From positions 1 through 64,000 of the forward strand of contig JAUNNJ010000004.1 of the NCBI GenBank assembly GCA_030531495.1: a stretch of 64,000 bases of DNA, given 5' to 3'. Shown in pieces: positions 33,891 through 44,914 of this stretch. The translations under genes were made by a program, and so were the position numbers. Each line of letters begins with the position of its first letter. The first letter of the stretch is position 1. The DNA comes from Bacteroidales bacterium (GTDB taxonomy: Bacteria; Bacteroidota; Bacteroidia; Bacteroidales; Muribaculaceae). The notes under the pieces were generated by a model. The model was given only the letters and a program-made list of their open reading frames with translations. It made no database searches and was not told where the DNA came from.

Positions 33891-36017
33891 ATGAAAGCAA
33901 CAGACGCAAACCTGAAATTTACGCGTAACATCGGCATCATGGCTCACATCGATGCCGGCAAAACAACAACTTCTGAACGTATTCTCTTCTACACCGGCTT
34001 GACTCACAAGATTGGTGAAGTTCATGATGGTGCAGCTACTATGGACTGGATGGAGCAAGAGCAAGAACGTGGTATCACTATCACTTCAGCTGCTACTACT
34101 ACATTCTGGAACTATAACGATCAAAAATATAAAATCAACTTGATTGACACCCCAGGACACGTTGACTTCACTGTGGAAGTTGAACGTTCTCTCCGTGTAC
34201 TCGATGGTACTGTGGCAACTTTCTGCGCAGTAGGTGGTGTGGAACCTCAGTCTGAAACTGTATGGCGCCAGGCTGACAAATACAATGTTCCTCGTGTGGC
34301 TTATGTCAACAAGATGGACCGCTCAGGTGCTAACTTCCTTGAAGTGGCTCGCCAAATGAAGGAACTCCTCGGTGCAAATCCTTGCCCAATCCAACTCCCT
34401 ATCGGTGCTGAAGACACCTTTAAGGGTATGGTTGACCTCGTTCGCATGAAAGCAGTTTACTACCCAGATGAAGCAATGGGTGCTAACTACACTTTGGAAG
34501 ATATTCCAGAAAACATGCTCGAAGAATGCCAACAATATCGCGACAAGATGCTTGAAACCATCGCTGAATTCGATGAAGAATTGATGCTCAAGTATTTCGA
34601 CGATCCTGATACTATCACTGAAGAAGAAATCCACCGCGCTCTCCGTGCTGCTACTTTGAAGATGGAAATCGTTCCAATGCTTTGCGGTAGCTCATTCAAG
34701 AACAAGGGTGTTCAACTTCTCCTCGACGCTGTTTGTGCATATTTGCCAAGCCCATCCGACACTCCTGAAGTTGTTGGTCACGCTTACAATGACCCAGACA
34801 AGCAAGAATCTCGTAAGCCTCTCTTCGAAGAACCAATGTGTGCTCTCGCATTTAAGATTGCAACCGACCCATATGTAGGCCGTCTTGTATTCTTCCGCGT
34901 TTACTCTGGTCAAATCGATGCCGGTTCTTACATCTTCAATTCTCGCTCTGGTAAGAAGGAACGTATTTCACGCCTTTTCCAAATGCACTCTAACAAGCAG
35001 AACCCAATGGAAACCATTGGCTGTGGTGATATCGGTGCAGGTGTTGGTTTCAAGGATATCCGCACAGGTGATACCCTCTGCTCTGAAGATGCTCCTATCG
35101 TTCTCGAGGCTATGGACTTCCCAGATCCAGTACTTGGTATCGCAGTTGAACCTAAGACTCAAAAGGACCTCGACAAGCTTGATCAAGGTCTCCAAAAGCT
35201 TGCTGAAGAAGACCCAACTTTCCAAGTTGAATCTAACGAAGAAACTGGTCAAACCATTATCCGTGGTATGGGTGAGCTTCACCTCGATATTATTATCGAC
35301 CGTCTTCGTCGTGAATTCAAGGTTGAATGTAACCAAGGTCGTCCACAAGTTACCTATAAGGAAGCTATCACTCAATCAGTAGAACTTCGTGAAGTGTTCA
35401 AGAAGCAATCTGGTGGTCGTGGTAAGTTCGCCGACATCATCTGCCGCGTTGAACCAGTTGACGAAGGTTTCGAAGGCGATATTCAATTTGTTGATGAAGT
35501 CAAGGGTGGTGATATTCCTAAGGAATTCATCCCTGCTATCCAAAAGGGCTTCCTCGCTGCTATGAAGAACGGTGTGCTTGCAGGTTACCCAGTTGAACAA
35601 CTCAAGGTTACTGTAATTTCCGGTTCTTTCCACCCAGTAGACTCTGACCAACTTTCATTCGAACTCTGTGCTCAACAGGCATTCAAGAAAGCTTGTGCTC
35701 AAGCAGGCCCAGTTCTTATGGAACCTATCATGAAGGTGGAAGTTGTTACTCCAGAAGAAAGCATGGGTGACGTGATCGGCGACATGAACAAGCGTCGCGG
35801 TCAAGTTGAAGGTATGGAAACCAGCCGTAGTGGTGCCCGCATCGTTAAGGCTACAGCTCCTCTTGCAGAAATGTTCGGTTATGTAACAGCTTTGCGTACC
35901 ATCACTTCTGGTCGTGCAACTAGCACTATGTCATTCTCTCACTACGCTCAAGTAAGCCGTGCAATTGCAGAAAAGGTGCTTACTGAGGTAAAGGGTAACG
36001 TTAACTTGTTGAAATAA
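33891..36017 (+). CDS. fusA: Translation elongation factor G
   Basis: 708 aa GTPase that drives translocation. The G1 motif AHIDAGKTT is at 18-26, followed by the switch I region [11 protein letters not shown]3 DTPGHVDF and G4 NKMDR. Domains II-V follow with normal length; [13 protein letters not shown] lies in domain V. The codon use is very even and strongly biased (GAA, AAG, CTC), fitting high expression. Placed between rpsG and rpsJ; tuf is not in this operon, as common in Bacteroidetes. Confidence 0.98.
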   Translation: MKATDANLKFTRNIGIMAHIDAGKTTTSERILFYTGLTHKIGEVHDGAATMDWMEQEQERGITITSAATTTFWNYNDQKYKINLIDTPGHVDFTVEVERSLRVLDGTVATFCAVGGVEPQSETVWRQADKYNVPRVAYVNKMDRSGANFLEVARQMKELLGANPCPIQLPIGAEDTFKGMVDLVRMKAVYYPDEAMGANYTLEDIPENMLEECQQYRDKMLETIAEFDEELMLKYFDDPDTITEEEIHRALRAATLKMEIVPMLCGSSFKNKGVQLLLDAVCAYLPSPSDTPEVVGHAYNDPDKQESRKPLFEEPMCALAFKIATDPYVGRLVFFRVYSGQIDAGSYIFNSRSGKKERISRLFQMHSNKQNPMETIGCGDIGAGVGFKDIRTGDTLCSEDAPIVLEAMDFPDPVLGIAVEPKTQKDLDKLDQGLQKLAEEDPTFQVESNEETGQTIIRGMGELHLDIIIDRLRREFKVECNQGRPQVTYKEAITQSVELREVFKKQSGGRGKFADIICRVEPVDEGFEGDIQFVDEVKGGDIPKEFIPAIQKGFLAAMKNGVLAGYPVEQLKVTVISGSFHPVDSDQLSFELCAQQAFKKACAQAGPVLMEPIMKVEVVTPEESMGDVIGDMNKRRGQVEGMETSRSGARIVKATAPLAEMFGYVTALRTITSGRATSTMSFSHYAQVSRAIAEKVLTEVKGNVNLLK

Positions 36018-36035
36018 TTTTATTCATAATATAAT

Positions 36036-36341
36036 ATGAGCCAAAAAATCAGAATTAAATTAAAATCTTACGATCACAACTTGGTTGACAAGTCAGCTGA
36101 GAAGATTGTTAAGACTGTGAAGTCTACAGGTGCTGTAGTTAGCGGTCCTATTCCACTGCCAACTCACAAGCGCATCTTCACTGTTAACCGTTCGACTTTC
36201 GTAAACAAGAAGTCACGTGAACAATTCCAACTTTCTGCTTACAAGCGTCTCATCGACATCTATAGCTCTACAGCTAAGACTGTTGACGCGCTCATGAAGC
36301 TTGAGTTGCCTAGCGGTGTAGAAGTAGAAATTAAAGTCTAA
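36036..36341 (+). CDS. rpsJ: Ribosomal protein S10
   Basis: 101 aa; 30S head protein, also a transcription antitermination factor (NusE). [22 protein letters not shown] at the start and [17 protein letters not shown] in the middle are typical. It begins the S10 gene set 18 bases after fusA. Confidence 0.97.
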   Translation: MSQKIRIKLKSYDHNLVDKSAEKIVKTVKSTGAVVSGPIPLPTHKRIFTVNRSTFVNKKSREQFQLSAYKRLIDIYSSTAKTVDALMKLELPSGVEVEIKV

Positions 36342-36409
36342 GAGAATTCCAACTCTCGTGTTAATCAAAACAAAGTGATTCTAAGTAAATTTTTTAAAAA
36401 TTAAGAGAA

Positions 36410-37027
36410 ATGCCAGGATTATTAGGAAAGAAAATCGGAATGACATCCGTATTCAGTGCCGACGGTAAGAACGTACCGTGCACTGTTATCGAAGTAGGTC
36501 CTTGTGTAGTTACTCAGGTGAAAACTGTTGAAAAAGACGGCTATGCTGCTATCCAGTTGGGCTATCAGGAAAAAACTGAAAAGCATACCAACAAGCCAGA
36601 AGCTGGTCACTTCAAGAAAGCCGGTGTTAACCCACAACGCCACTTGGCCGAGTTCAAAGATTTTGATGGTGAGTACAAACTTGGTGATACTATCACTGTA
36701 GATTTGTTCAGCGATGCCTCATTTGTCGATGTAATCGGTACTTCAAAAGGTAAAGGTTTCCAAGGTGTTGTAAAACGCCATGGTTTCGGTGGTGTAGGTC
36801 AAACTACTCACGGTCAGCACAACCGTCTTCGTGCACCAGGTTCTATCGGTGCTTGTTCTTACCCTGCTAAGGTGTTCAAGGGCATGCGCATGGCTGGTCA
36901 CATGGGTGCAGAACGTGTAACTGTTCAAAATTTACAGATTATTAAGGTTATGCCTGAGAACAACGTACTCGTAGTTAAGGGTAGCGTTCCAGGTGCTAAA
37001 GGTTCAATTTTATCAATCGTTAAGTAA
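36410..37027 (+). CDS. rplC: Ribosomal protein L3
   Basis: 205 aa; binds the 3' end of 23S rRNA near the peptidyl transferase centre. [16 protein letters not shown] opens the protein, and the central loop [32 protein letters not shown] is present, containing the Gln methylated by PrmB in other bacteria. Its stop overlaps the rplD start (TAATG), indicating coupling. Confidence 0.98.
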   Translation: MPGLLGKKIGMTSVFSADGKNVPCTVIEVGPCVVTQVKTVEKDGYAAIQLGYQEKTEKHTNKPEAGHFKKAGVNPQRHLAEFKDFDGEYKLGDTITVDLFSDASFVDVIGTSKGKGFQGVVKRHGFGGVGQTTHGQHNRLRAPGSIGACSYPAKVFKGMRMAGHMGAERVTVQNLQIIKVMPENNVLVVKGSVPGAKGSILSIVK

Positions 37028-37650
37028 TGGAACTCGCAGTATATAACATCAAAGGAGAAGACACCGGGAAGAAGGTAACTCTCAACGACGAAGTTTTCGC
37101 TCTCGCCGAACCAAACGAGCATGCCGTATACCTCGATGTTAAGCAATACCTCGCTAACCAGCGCCAAGGTACACACAAAGCAAAAGAAAGAAGTGAAGTT
37201 TCAGGTTCTACCAAAAAGCTCGGTCGCCAAAAAGGTGGTGGCGGTGCTCGCCATGGTGATATCAACTCACCTGTTATGGTAGGTGGTGGTCGCGTGTTCG
37301 GTCCACGTCCTCGTAACTATAGCTTCAAGTTGAATAAGAAAGTTAAAGCTCTTGCTCGTCGTTCAGCGCTCACATTCAAGGCTCAGAATGACCAGATCGT
37401 AGTAGTTGAAGACTTTAACTTTGAAGCTCCAAAAACTAAAGAATTCGTAAACTTTGCTAAAAATATTAAAGTTTACGGCGAAAAGATCGTTCTCGTTTTG
37501 CCATCTCAAAATAAGAACGTATATTTGTCTGCTCGTAATATCGAGAAGACTTTTGTGGTAACTGCTGCTGAGCTGAACACCTATCGCGTTCTTGACAACA
37601 AGAAGCTGGTGGTCACCGAAAGCAGTGTGGCTGTATTAAATCAATTTTAA
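37027..37650 (+). CDS. rplD: Ribosomal protein L4
   Basis: 207 aa; its extended loop lines the exit tunnel. The loop is visible as [22 protein letters not shown] (about 59-80), the region where macrolide resistance changes occur. It starts at the last base of the rplC stop. In E. coli L4 controls the S10 operon; no evidence for that is seen here. Confidence 0.97.
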   Translation: MELAVYNIKGEDTGKKVTLNDEVFALAEPNEHAVYLDVKQYLANQRQGTHKAKERSEVSGSTKKLGRQKGGGGARHGDINSPVMVGGGRVFGPRPRNYSFKLNKKVKALARRSALTFKAQNDQIVVVEDFNFEAPKTKEFVNFAKNIKVYGEKIVLVLPSQNKNVYLSARNIEKTFVVTAAELNTYRVLDNKKLVVTESSVAVLNQF

Positions 37651-37654
37651 TCAA

Positions 37655-37660
37655 AGGAGG
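37655..37660 (+). promoter_or_regulatory. Perfect Shine-Dalgarno site before rplW
   Basis: AGGAGG lies eight bases upstream of the rplW ATG at 37669. Nearly all other starts in this operon have A/T-rich upstream sequence without an SD, as normal for Bacteroidetes. It fixes the rplW start at 37669. Confidence 0.85.
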
Positions 37661-37668
37661 TAACGAAA

Positions 37669-37959
37669 ATGAACTTAATGATAACCCCTATCGTAACTGA
37701 AAAGGCAAACGCCATCAGCGAAAAGACTAATCGTTTTTCATTCAAGGTGTCTCCTGATGCCAATAAATACCAAATCAAAGACGCCGTAGAAAAGCTCTAC
37801 GACGTTAAGGTTGTGGGTGTTAGCACAATGAATTACGAAGGCAAAAAGAAAATGCGCTATACAAAGCGTGGAATTCAACGCGGTAAGGTTGCTGCTTTCA
37901 AGAAAGCTGTTGTAACTCTTGCCGAAGGACAAACCATTGATTTCTATAGTAATATTTAA
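37669..37959 (+). CDS. rplW: Ribosomal protein L23
   Basis: 96 aa; sits at the tunnel exit and docks trigger factor and [19 protein letters not shown] and [29 protein letters not shown] are typical. The start at 37669 is chosen for its strong SD and correct N-terminal length; a second ATG lies three codons in. Confidence 0.96.
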   Translation: MNLMITPIVTEKANAISEKTNRFSFKVSPDANKYQIKDAVEKLYDVKVVGVSTMNYEGKKKMRYTKRGIQRGKVAAFKKAVVTLAEGQTIDFYSNI

Positions 37960-37967
37960 TAAAACAA

Positions 37968-38792
<825 letters not shown>

Positions 38793-38811
38793 TTTGATTA
38801 AAAATTAAACT

Positions 38812-39081
38812 ATGAGTCGTTCATTAAAAAAAGGACCTTACATTAGTGTTAAGCTCGAAAAGAAGGTCGACGCTATGAATGAAAGCGGCAAGAAGAACGT
38901 GATTAAGACTTGGTCACGTGCATCAATGATTGCTCCTGAATTCGTTGGTCATACCTTCGCCGTACACAATGGCAATAAGTTCATCCCTGTCTATGTCACT
39001 GAAAACATGGTAGGTCACAAGCTTGGCGAATTCGCTCCAACTCGTACTTTCCGTGGCCATAGCGGCAACAACAAGCGATAA
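38812..39081 (+). CDS. rpsS: Ribosomal protein S19
   Basis: 89 aa; 30S head protein contacting S13 and the large subunit. [18 protein letters not shown] at the start and [15 protein letters not shown] at the end are diagnostic. Confidence 0.97.
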   Translation: MSRSLKKGPYISVKLEKKVDAMNESGKKNVIKTWSRASMIAPEFVGHTFAVHNGNKFIPVYVTENMVGHKLGEFAPTRTFRGHSGNNKR

Positions 39082-39127
39082 TAGACCCGGGAACCAATTC
39101 ATTTAGAAAAAAAAAGAATTAAATACA

Positions 39128-39538
39128 ATGGGTAAAAGAAAAAGATTATCAGCAGATAAAATTAAGGAAGCCAAGCGCGACCTTGCTTTCGCCAAGCTGA
39201 AAAATGTGCCAAGCTCTCCTCGTAAGATGCGCTTGGTTGCAGATATGGTGCGTGGCGTTGAAGTGTTCAAGGCTCTCGGTCTCCTTCATTTCTCAAATAA
39301 GCAAGCTGCAGCTGACGTTGAAAAACTCCTCAAGTCGGCTATCTCTAACTGGGAACAGAAGAATGATAAGAAGGCTGACAGCGGTGAGCTCTACATCAAG
39401 GCTATCACAGTTGACTGTGCACCTATGTTGAAGCGCCTCCGTCCAGCTCCTCAAGGTCGTGGCTATCGCATTCGCAAGCGTAGCAACCACATTACCTTGA
39501 CAGTAGATACAATTAAAAATGACAATAAAGACGCATAA
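39128..39538 (+). CDS. rplV: Ribosomal protein L22
   Basis: 136 aa; its long hairpin reaches into the exit tunnel. [17 protein letters not shown] (about 30-46) and the loop [24 protein letters not shown] (about 99-122) are typical of the family; macrolide resistance changes map to the latter. A 46-base gap precedes it. Confidence 0.96.
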   Translation: MGKRKRLSADKIKEAKRDLAFAKLKNVPSSPRKMRLVADMVRGVEVFKALGLLHFSNKQAAADVEKLLKSAISNWEQKNDKKADSGELYIKAITVDCAPMLKRLRPAPQGRGYRIRKRSNHITLTVDTIKNDNKDA

Positions 39539-39544
39539 AGAATT

Positions 39545-40270
39545 ATGGGACAGAAAGTAAATCCAATTAGCAATCGTTTAGGTATCATCCGCGGCTGGGA
39601 CTCAAACTGGTTTGGTGGCAGCAACTACGGTGATACATTGGTTGAGGATAGCAAAATCCGCAAGTATCTCAACGTGCGTCTGGCTAAGGCTAGCGTTTCT
39701 CGTATTGTCATTGAACGCACTCTTAAGCTCGTCACTATCACTATCTGCACTTCTCGCCCCGGTATCATTATCGGCAAGGGTGGACAGGATGTCGACAAAC
39801 TGAAAGAGGAATTGAAGAAGCTCACCGACAAGGACGTGCAAATCAACATCTATGAAGTTAAGCGTCCAGAACTCGATGCGCAAATCGTTGCAAACAACAT
39901 CGCACACCAAATTGAAGGCAAGGTGGCTTATCGCCGTGCTGTGAAGATGGCTGTGGCTTCTACCATGCGTCTTGGTGCTGAAGGTATCAAGGTATTGGTT
40001 AGCGGACGTTTGAACGGTGCTGAAATGGCTCGTTCTGAAATGTTCAAGGAAGGCCGTACTCCACTCCACACTCTCCGTGCCGACATCGACTACGCACTCG
40101 TGCCAGCTCTCACAAAGGTTGGTTTGATTGGTGTTAAGGTTTGGATCTGCCGTGGCGAAGTTTACGGCAAGAAGGACCTCGCTCCTAACTTCACCAACAA
40201 TGGTAACGAACGCCGTGGTGGCAATGGTGGCCGTCGTGGTGGTTTCCGCAACAAAAAGAACAATCGTTAA
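39545..40270 (+). CDS. rpsC: Ribosomal protein S3
   Basis: 241 aa; part of the mRNA entry helicase with S4 and S5. [23 protein letters not shown] at the start, a KH domain with [20 protein letters not shown] (about 74-93), and [16 protein letters not shown]. The tail is Gly/Arg/Asn-rich ([19 protein letters not shown]), longer than in E. coli, a low-complexity extension seen in several Bacteroidetes. Confidence 0.97.
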   Translation: MGQKVNPISNRLGIIRGWDSNWFGGSNYGDTLVEDSKIRKYLNVRLAKASVSRIVIERTLKLVTITICTSRPGIIIGKGGQDVDKLKEELKKLTDKDVQINIYEVKRPELDAQIVANNIAHQIEGKVAYRRAVKMAVASTMRLGAEGIKVLVSGRLNGAEMARSEMFKEGRTPLHTLRADIDYALVPALTKVGLIGVKVWICRGEVYGKKDLAPNFTNNGNERRGGNGGRRGGFRNKKNNR

Positions 40271-40295
40271 ACTTGATTTTATCAACTGAACAACA

Positions 40296-40730
40296 ATGTT
40301 ACAACAACCAAAAAGATTAAGATACAGAAGACCATCAGACGGTGGTACACGCAAATACTCTAAGCGTGGCACTCAGCTCAACTTCGGCTCTTTCGGTATT
40401 AAGGCACTTGACTCAAAGTGGATTACCGCACGCCAAATTGAAGCTGCTCGTGTGGCTGTGACTCGCTACATGCAACGTCAAGGTCAAATTTGGGTTCGCA
40501 TTTTCCCTGATAAACCTTACACTCGCAAGCCTGCCGACGTGCGTATGGGTAAAGGTAAGGGTGATGTAGCCGGTTATGTTGCTCCTGTATTCCCAGGACG
40601 TATCCTCATTGAAGTAGAAGGCGTAAGCTATGAAATCGCTAAGGAAGCACTTCGCTTGGCATCTCAAAAGCTCCCTATTCCAACTAAGTTTGTGGTTCGC
40701 CGCGATTATGATCCAACTCAAACAGTGTAA
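40296..40730 (+). CDS. rplP: Ribosomal protein L16
   Basis: 144 aa; organises the A-tRNA site of the large subunit. [13 protein letters not shown] opens the protein; [29 protein letters not shown] and [25 protein letters not shown] are signature regions. Confidence 0.98.
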   Translation: MLQQPKRLRYRRPSDGGTRKYSKRGTQLNFGSFGIKALDSKWITARQIEAARVAVTRYMQRQGQIWVRIFPDKPYTRKPADVRMGKGKGDVAGYVAPVFPGRILIEVEGVSYEIAKEALRLASQKLPIPTKFVVRRDYDPTQTV

Positions 40731-40743
40731 TTAATTGCAAGAT

Positions 40744-40944
40744 ATGAAAAAGGAAGATTACAAAGAATTGAACGATAAAGAACTCCTCGAACGCTTGGAT
40801 GCAGCTGAGAAAGAGTATGTTCAAACTAAGATTCAGCATTCAATTTCTCCCCTCGACAATCCTGCAAAGATCACTGTCGACAGAAGAAATATCGCTCGTA
40901 TGAAAACTGAAGTTCGCGCTCGCGAATTAAAAATTAACAAATAA
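40744..40944 (+). CDS. rpmC: Ribosomal protein L29
   Basis: 66 aa read from the ATG at 40744 (MKKEDYKELNDKELLERLD). An upstream TTG at 40735 is less likely. The helical hairpin includes PLDNPAKITVDRRNIARMKTEVRAREL. L29 lies by L23 at the tunnel exit. Confidence 0.93.
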   Translation: MKKEDYKELNDKELLERLDAAEKEYVQTKIQHSISPLDNPAKITVDRRNIARMKTEVRARELKINK

Positions 40945-40956
40945 TCCCAAACTGAA

Positions 40957-41214
40957 ATGGAAAAAAGAAATTTAAGAAAAGAAAGAATTGGGGTTGTTTC
41001 CAGCAACAAGGGTGACAAGACTATCACTGTAGCTATTAAGTGGAAGGAAAAACACCCAATCTACGGTAAGTTCGTTAACAAAACGAAAAAATACCACGCT
41101 CACGATGAAAAGAACGAGTGCCAAGTTGGCGATAAGGTTCGCTTGATGGAAACTCGCCCTTTGAGCAAAACAAAGAGATGGAGATTAGTTGAAATCATCG
41201 AAAAAGCTAAGTAA
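40957..41214 (+). CDS. rpsQ: Ribosomal protein S17
   Basis: 85 aa; primary 16S rRNA binder of the OB-fold type. [34 protein letters not shown] and [20 protein letters not shown] are characteristic. Placed between rpmC and rplN. Confidence 0.97.
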   Translation: MEKRNLRKERIGVVSSNKGDKTITVAIKWKEKHPIYGKFVNKTKKYHAHDEKNECQVGDKVRLMETRPLSKTKRWRLVEIIEKAK

Positions 41215-41222
41215 TTTAAATT

Positions 41223-41588
41223 ATGATTCAGACAGAAAGTAGATTATCAGTAGCCGACAACAGTGGTGCTCGTGAAGTACTCTGCATTCGTGTACTCGGT
41301 GGTACTGGTCGCCGTTACGCTTCAGTTGGCGATACCATCGTTGTTACTGTTAAGAGTGCTATTCCATCATCAGATGTAAAGAAAGGCACTGTATCACGTG
41401 CTGTTGTGGTTCGTACAAGCAAGGAAATCCGTCGCCAAGATGGCTCTTACATTCGCTTCGACGACAATGCATGTGTATTGATCAATAATTCAGGTGAGCT
41501 CCGTGGTACTCGTATCTTCGGCCCTGTTGCCCGCGAATTGCGTGCCACAAATATGAAGATTGTTTCACTCGCTCCCGAAGTTCTTTAA
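41223..41588 (+). CDS. rplN: Ribosomal protein L14
   Basis: 121 aa; forms an intersubunit bridge with 16S r[30 protein letters not shown] at the start and [31 protein letters not shown] near the end are diagnostic. It opens the spc gene set. Confidence 0.98.
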   Translation: MIQTESRLSVADNSGAREVLCIRVLGGTGRRYASVGDTIVVTVKSAIPSSDVKKGTVSRAVVVRTSKEIRRQDGSYIRFDDNACVLINNSGELRGTRIFGPVARELRATNMKIVSLAPEVL

Positions 41589-41612
41589 TAATTATCACAG
41601 TTTTAATATTAA

Positions 41613-41930
41613 ATGGCTAAGTTACACATAAAGAAAGGCGATACCGTTTGCGTTCTCGCCGGCGACGACAAGGGTAAAACTGGTCGTGTCCTGAGCATCA
41701 AAGCTAAGGAAAACCGTGCAATCGTTGAAGGTATCAATATGGTATCAAAGAGTACCAAGCCAAGTGCAAAGCATCCTCAGGGAGGCATTATCAAGATGGA
41801 AGCCCCAATTCACTTGTCAAACCTCAACGTTGTAGATCCAAAAACTGGTAAGGCAACTCGTGTTGGTTTCAAGAAAGTAGAGGGTAAAACAGTACGTTAT
41901 TCTAAAAAATCAGGAGAAGAAATTAAGTAA
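41613..41930 (+). CDS. rplX: Ribosomal protein L24
   Basis: 105 aa; assembly initiator of the 50S with a KOW motif ([23 protein letters not shown], about 7-29). [23 protein letters not shown] follows. The stop shares a base with the rplE start (TAATG), so translation is coupled. Confidence 0.96.
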   Translation: MAKLHIKKGDTVCVLAGDDKGKTGRVLSIKAKENRAIVEGINMVSKSTKPSAKHPQGGIIKMEAPIHLSNLNVVDPKTGKATRVGFKKVEGKTVRYSKKSGEEIK

Positions 41931-42475
41931 TGGCTACAACTCTTAAGAAACAATATGACGAAAAGATTGCTCCAGCTTTGATGAAGCAATTTAACTATAG
42001 CAGCACTATGCAGATTCCAAAGCTCGTTAAGATCGTTCTTAACGAAGGTTTGGGCGACGCTACTCAAGACAAGAAAGTCATTGAGACTGCTATCAACGAA
42101 TTGACCACTATCACCGGCCAAAAGGCTGTACAAACACTTTCGAAGAAGGATATTTCTAACTTCCGTGTTCGTAAGAAAATGCCTATTGGTGCTCGCGTGA
42201 CTTTGCGTCGTGATCGTATGTATGAATTCATGGAACGCTTTATTCGCATCGCTCTTCCTCGTATCCGCGACTTCAAGGGTATTGCTGGTAAGCTCGATGG
42301 TCGTGGTAACTACACTGTAGGTATCACCGAACAAATCATCTTCCCTGAAATCAATATCGACAATGTTACCAAGATGACCGGTATGAACATCACCTTCGTT
42401 ACCACAGCTAAGACTGACGAAGAAGGTTATGCTCTCTTGAAAGAATTCGGTCTTCCTTTTAATAACGCTAAATAA
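41930..42475 (+). CDS. rplE: Ribosomal protein L5
   Basis: 181 aa; binds 5S rRNA. Signature region MQIPKLVKIVLNEGLGDATQDKKVIE (about 27-52), then FRVRKKMPIGARVTLR and a C-terminal GMNITFVTTAKTDEEGYALLKEFG. Translationally coupled to rplX. Confidence 0.98.
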   Translation: MATTLKKQYDEKIAPALMKQFNYSSTMQIPKLVKIVLNEGLGDATQDKKVIETAINELTTITGQKAVQTLSKKDISNFRVRKKMPIGARVTLRRDRMYEFMERFIRIALPRIRDFKGIAGKLDGRGNYTVGITEQIIFPEINIDNVTKMTGMNITFVTTAKTDEEGYALLKEFGLPFNNAK

Positions 42476-42488
42476 TTTTTCATAAAGT

Positions 42489-42758
42489 ATGGCAAAAGAA
42501 TCAATGAAAGCCCGTCAGGCTAAGAGAGAACGTCTCGTTGCTAAGTATGCTGCTAAGCGTGCAGCTCTCAAGGCAGCTGGCGATTATGAAGCTCTCCAGA
42601 AGCTGCCACACAACGCATCTCCAGTTCGTCTGCATAACATCTGCAAGATGAGTGGTCGTCCAAAGGGTTATATGCGTCAATTCGGTATCTCTCGTATCGA
42701 TTTCCGTGAAATGGCTTCTGCAGGCTTGATTCCAGGCGTTAAGAAAGCAAGCTGGTAA
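42489..42758 (+). CDS. rpsN: Ribosomal protein S14 (zinc-free type)
   Basis: 89 aa; 30S head protein. [20 protein letters not shown] at the start and the C-terminal [25 protein letters not shown]. Only one Cys is present, so it is the C-minus form without the CxxC...CxxC zinc site. An 84-base gap follows before rpsH. Confidence 0.96.
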   Translation: MAKESMKARQAKRERLVAKYAAKRAALKAAGDYEALQKLPHNASPVRLHNICKMSGRPKGYMRQFGISRIDFREMASAGLIPGVKKASW

Positions 42759-42800
42759 TCATTTATCAAACCGCAATAAACAAAAAAATTAGTATTAAAT

Positions 42801-42825
42801 ATTGTTCGGGATATTCCGAATCAAT
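42801..42825 (+). promoter_or_regulatory. Hairpin in the rpsN-rpsH gap
   Basis: ATTGTTCGG pairs with CCGAATCAAT around GATATT, with a single bulged T. It lies about 18 bases upstream of rpsH, whose product S8 controls the spc operon through an RNA hairpin in E. coli. A control role is possible but not shown. The gap (42759-42842) holds no gene. Confidence 0.4.
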
Positions 42826-42842
42826 TTAAAACATTTTTTAAA

Positions 42843-43244
42843 ATGACTGATCCAATAGCAGATTATTTAACCAGATTGAGGAATGCGATCAAGGCACAAC
42901 ACCGTGTCGTTGAAATCCCTTCTTCAAAGCTGAAAAAAGAGATCACTAAGATTCTCTTCAATCAAGGTTACATCCTCAACTACAAGTTCGTTGAAACTGA
43001 GGATTCTCCTGTAGGTACAATCAAAATCGCGCTCAAGTACGACGCTGTCGATCACGTGAACGCTATCAAGTGCCTCACTCGCGTGTCACGTCCAGGTTTG
43101 CGTCAGTACACTGGCTACAAAGACATGCCAAGAGTTTTGAACGGTTTAGGCATCGCCATTCTTTCTACTTCTAAGGGTGTTATGACCAACAAGGAAGCTA
43201 AGGAACAAAAGATTGGTGGTGAAGTTTTATGTTACGTTTATTAA
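42843..43244 (+). CDS. rpsH: Ribosomal protein S8
   Basis: 133 aa; binds 16S helix 21. MTDPIADYLTRLRNAIKAQHRVVEIPSSKLK opens the protein and LGIAILSTSKGVMTNKEAKEQKIGGEVLCYVY closes it, with the conserved Ser-Thr-Ser-x-Gly RNA-binding loop. The preceding gap carries a hairpin. Confidence 0.98.
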   Translation: MTDPIADYLTRLRNAIKAQHRVVEIPSSKLKKEITKILFNQGYILNYKFVETEDSPVGTIKIALKYDAVDHVNAIKCLTRVSRPGLRQYTGYKDMPRVLNGLGIAILSTSKGVMTNKEAKEQKIGGEVLCYVY

Positions 43245-43250
43245 TGTTAT

Positions 43251-43256
43251 AGGAGG
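43251..43256 (+). promoter_or_regulatory. Perfect Shine-Dalgarno site before rplF
   Basis: AGGAGG lies eight bases before the rplF ATG at 43265. It is the second such site in the operon, with the same spacing as at rplW, and contrasts with A/T-rich leaders at the other genes. Confidence 0.85.
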
Positions 43257-43264
43257 TATTAATT

Positions 43265-43819
43265 ATGTCAAGAATAGGAAAATTGCCAATTCAGTTACCT
43301 GCCGGCGTAACAGTAGATTTGAAAGACAATGTATGCACCGTTAAGGGCCCTAAGGGCGAACTCTCACAATCTATCAATCCAAACATTGCTGTAGCGATTG
43401 AAGATGGTGTTCTCACAGTTACTCGTCCTGATGATTCTAAGGAATCTCGCGCTCAACACGGTCTCTATCGTGCACTCATCAATAACATGGTTGTTGGCGT
43501 AAGCACCGGATTTAAGAAAGAACTCGAAATCGTCGGCGTTGGTTACAAGGCCGAAGCTAAAGGTCAAGTTCTCCAACTTACCCTCGGTTTCTCTCACGCA
43601 ATCTATTTGCAACTCCCTGCAGAAGTTAAGGTTGAAGCTAAGAGTGAACGTAATAAGAACCCTCTTATCACACTCGAATCTGCCGACAAGCAACTTCTCG
43701 GTCAAATTTGCGCAAAGATTCGTTCATTCCGCAAACCTGAACCATATAAGGGCAAGGGTATTAAGTTCGTTGGCGAAGTTATTCGTCGTAAGTCTGGTAA
43801 AACGGCAGCTGCCAAATAA
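43265..43819 (+). CDS. rplF: Ribosomal protein L6
   Basis: 184 aa; two similar domains near the factor-binding site. MSRIGKLPIQLPAGVTVDLKDN, GFKKELEIVGVGYKAEAKG and the C-terminal FRKPEPYKGKGIKFVGEVIRRKSGKTA are diagnostic. It follows rpsH by 20 bases with a strong SD. Confidence 0.98.
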   Translation: MSRIGKLPIQLPAGVTVDLKDNVCTVKGPKGELSQSINPNIAVAIEDGVLTVTRPDDSKESRAQHGLYRALINNMVVGVSTGFKKELEIVGVGYKAEAKGQVLQLTLGFSHAIYLQLPAEVKVEAKSERNKNPLITLESADKQLLGQICAKIRSFRKPEPYKGKGIKFVGEVIRRKSGKTAAAK

Positions 43820-43834
43820 TAATTGATCACAGTT

Positions 43835-44176
43835 ATGATATCAAAAACTCAAAGAAGAAATAAAATCAAAGCACGTATCCGTGGCAAAATCAGTGGCACT
43901 GCTGCTCGTCCACGTTTGTGTGTGTTCCGTAGCAACAAGCAGATCTACGCTCAATTAATCGACGACGTTGCTGCTAATACAGTTGTTTCTGCTTCTTCAA
44001 AGGGAATCACTGAAGGAACTAAATCTGAAATCGCTGCCAAGGTTGGTGAAGCTGTGGCTAAGAAGGCCATTGAAAAAGGTATCGAAACAGTAGTTTTCGA
44101 CCGTAACGGCTTCCTCTTCCATGGTAGAATCAAATCACTGGCCGATGGCGCTCGCAAAGGCGGACTTAAATTTTAA
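43835..44176 (+). CDS. rplR: Ribosomal protein L18
   Basis: 113 aa read from the ATG at 43835 ([22 protein letters not shown]); an upstream TTG at 43823 would add four residues and is less likely. [20 protein letters not shown] binds 5S rRNA with L5. [24 protein letters not shown] closes the protein. Confidence 0.95.
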   Translation: MISKTQRRNKIKARIRGKISGTAARPRLCVFRSNKQIYAQLIDDVAANTVVSASSKGITEGTKSEIAAKVGEAVAKKAIEKGIETVVFDRNGFLFHGRIKSLADGARKGGLKF

Positions 44177-44181
44177 ACAAC

Positions 44182-44700
44182 ATGGTAAAGAAAAATAATC
44201 GAGTTAAAGTAACTAGCGATATTGAGTTGAAAGATCGCCTCGTGGCCATCAATCGTACCACCAAGGTTACCAAGGGTGGTCGTACTTTCACTTTCGCAGC
44301 TATCGTCGTAGTTGGTGATGGCAACGGTGTGATTGGTTATGGTCTCGGTAAGGCTAATGAAGTTACCACTGCTATTGCTAAGGGCGTAGAAGTGGCTAAG
44401 AAAAACCTCATCAAGGTTCCTGTACACAAAGGTACTATTCCTCACGAACAAGTTGCAAAGTTCGGCGGTAGCCGCATTATCATGAAGCCTGCTACTACCG
44501 GTACCGGTGTAAAGGCAGGTGGTGCGATGCGTGCCGTACTTGAAAGCGTTGGTATTACCGACGTAATTTGTAAGTCTAAGGGCTCTTCTAACCCTCACAA
44601 CCTCGTGAAGGTTACAATTGCAGCTCTCGGCGAAATGCGTTCACCAATGGAAATCGCTCACTATCGTGGCGTAACCTTGGACAAAGTGTTTAACGGTTAA
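44182..44700 (+). CDS. rpsE: Ribosomal protein S5
   Basis: 172 aa; shapes the decoding site with S4. [26 protein letters not shown] and [24 protein letters not shown] are signature regions. The start follows rplR by five bases. Confidence 0.97.
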   Translation: MVKKNNRVKVTSDIELKDRLVAINRTTKVTKGGRTFTFAAIVVVGDGNGVIGYGLGKANEVTTAIAKGVEVAKKNLIKVPVHKGTIPHEQVAKFGGSRIIMKPATTGTGVKAGGAMRAVLESVGITDVICKSKGSSNPHNLVKVTIAALGEMRSPMEIAHYRGVTLDKVFNG

Positions 44701-44717
44701 TTCTTAAGTACATCGAT

Positions 44718-44897
44718 ATGGCTAAAATTTTGATTAAGCAAGTAAAGAGCAGAATCAATCGTCCTGCTCGTCAAAAGAAGACCCTCGATGCACTGGGTCT
44801 CAAGAAATTGAATCAAGTCGTTGAGAAGGAAGATACTCCTCAAGTCTTGGGTATGGTTAACACTGTTCGTCATCTGGTAGAAGTTACGAACGCTTAA
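44718..44897 (+). CDS. rpmD: Ribosomal protein L30
   Basis: 59 aa, a short gene. It reads MAKILIKQVKSRINRPARQ, then LGLKKLNQVVEKEDTPQVLGMV and ends VRHLVEVTNA. The pattern KVKSxIxRPxxQKxTLxALGLxKL is typical of bacterial L30. It lies between rpsE and rplO as expected for spc. Confidence 0.95.
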   Translation: MAKILIKQVKSRINRPARQKKTLDALGLKKLNQVVEKEDTPQVLGMVNTVRHLVEVTNA

Positions 44898-44914
44898 AAA
44901 CATTAATAACTATT

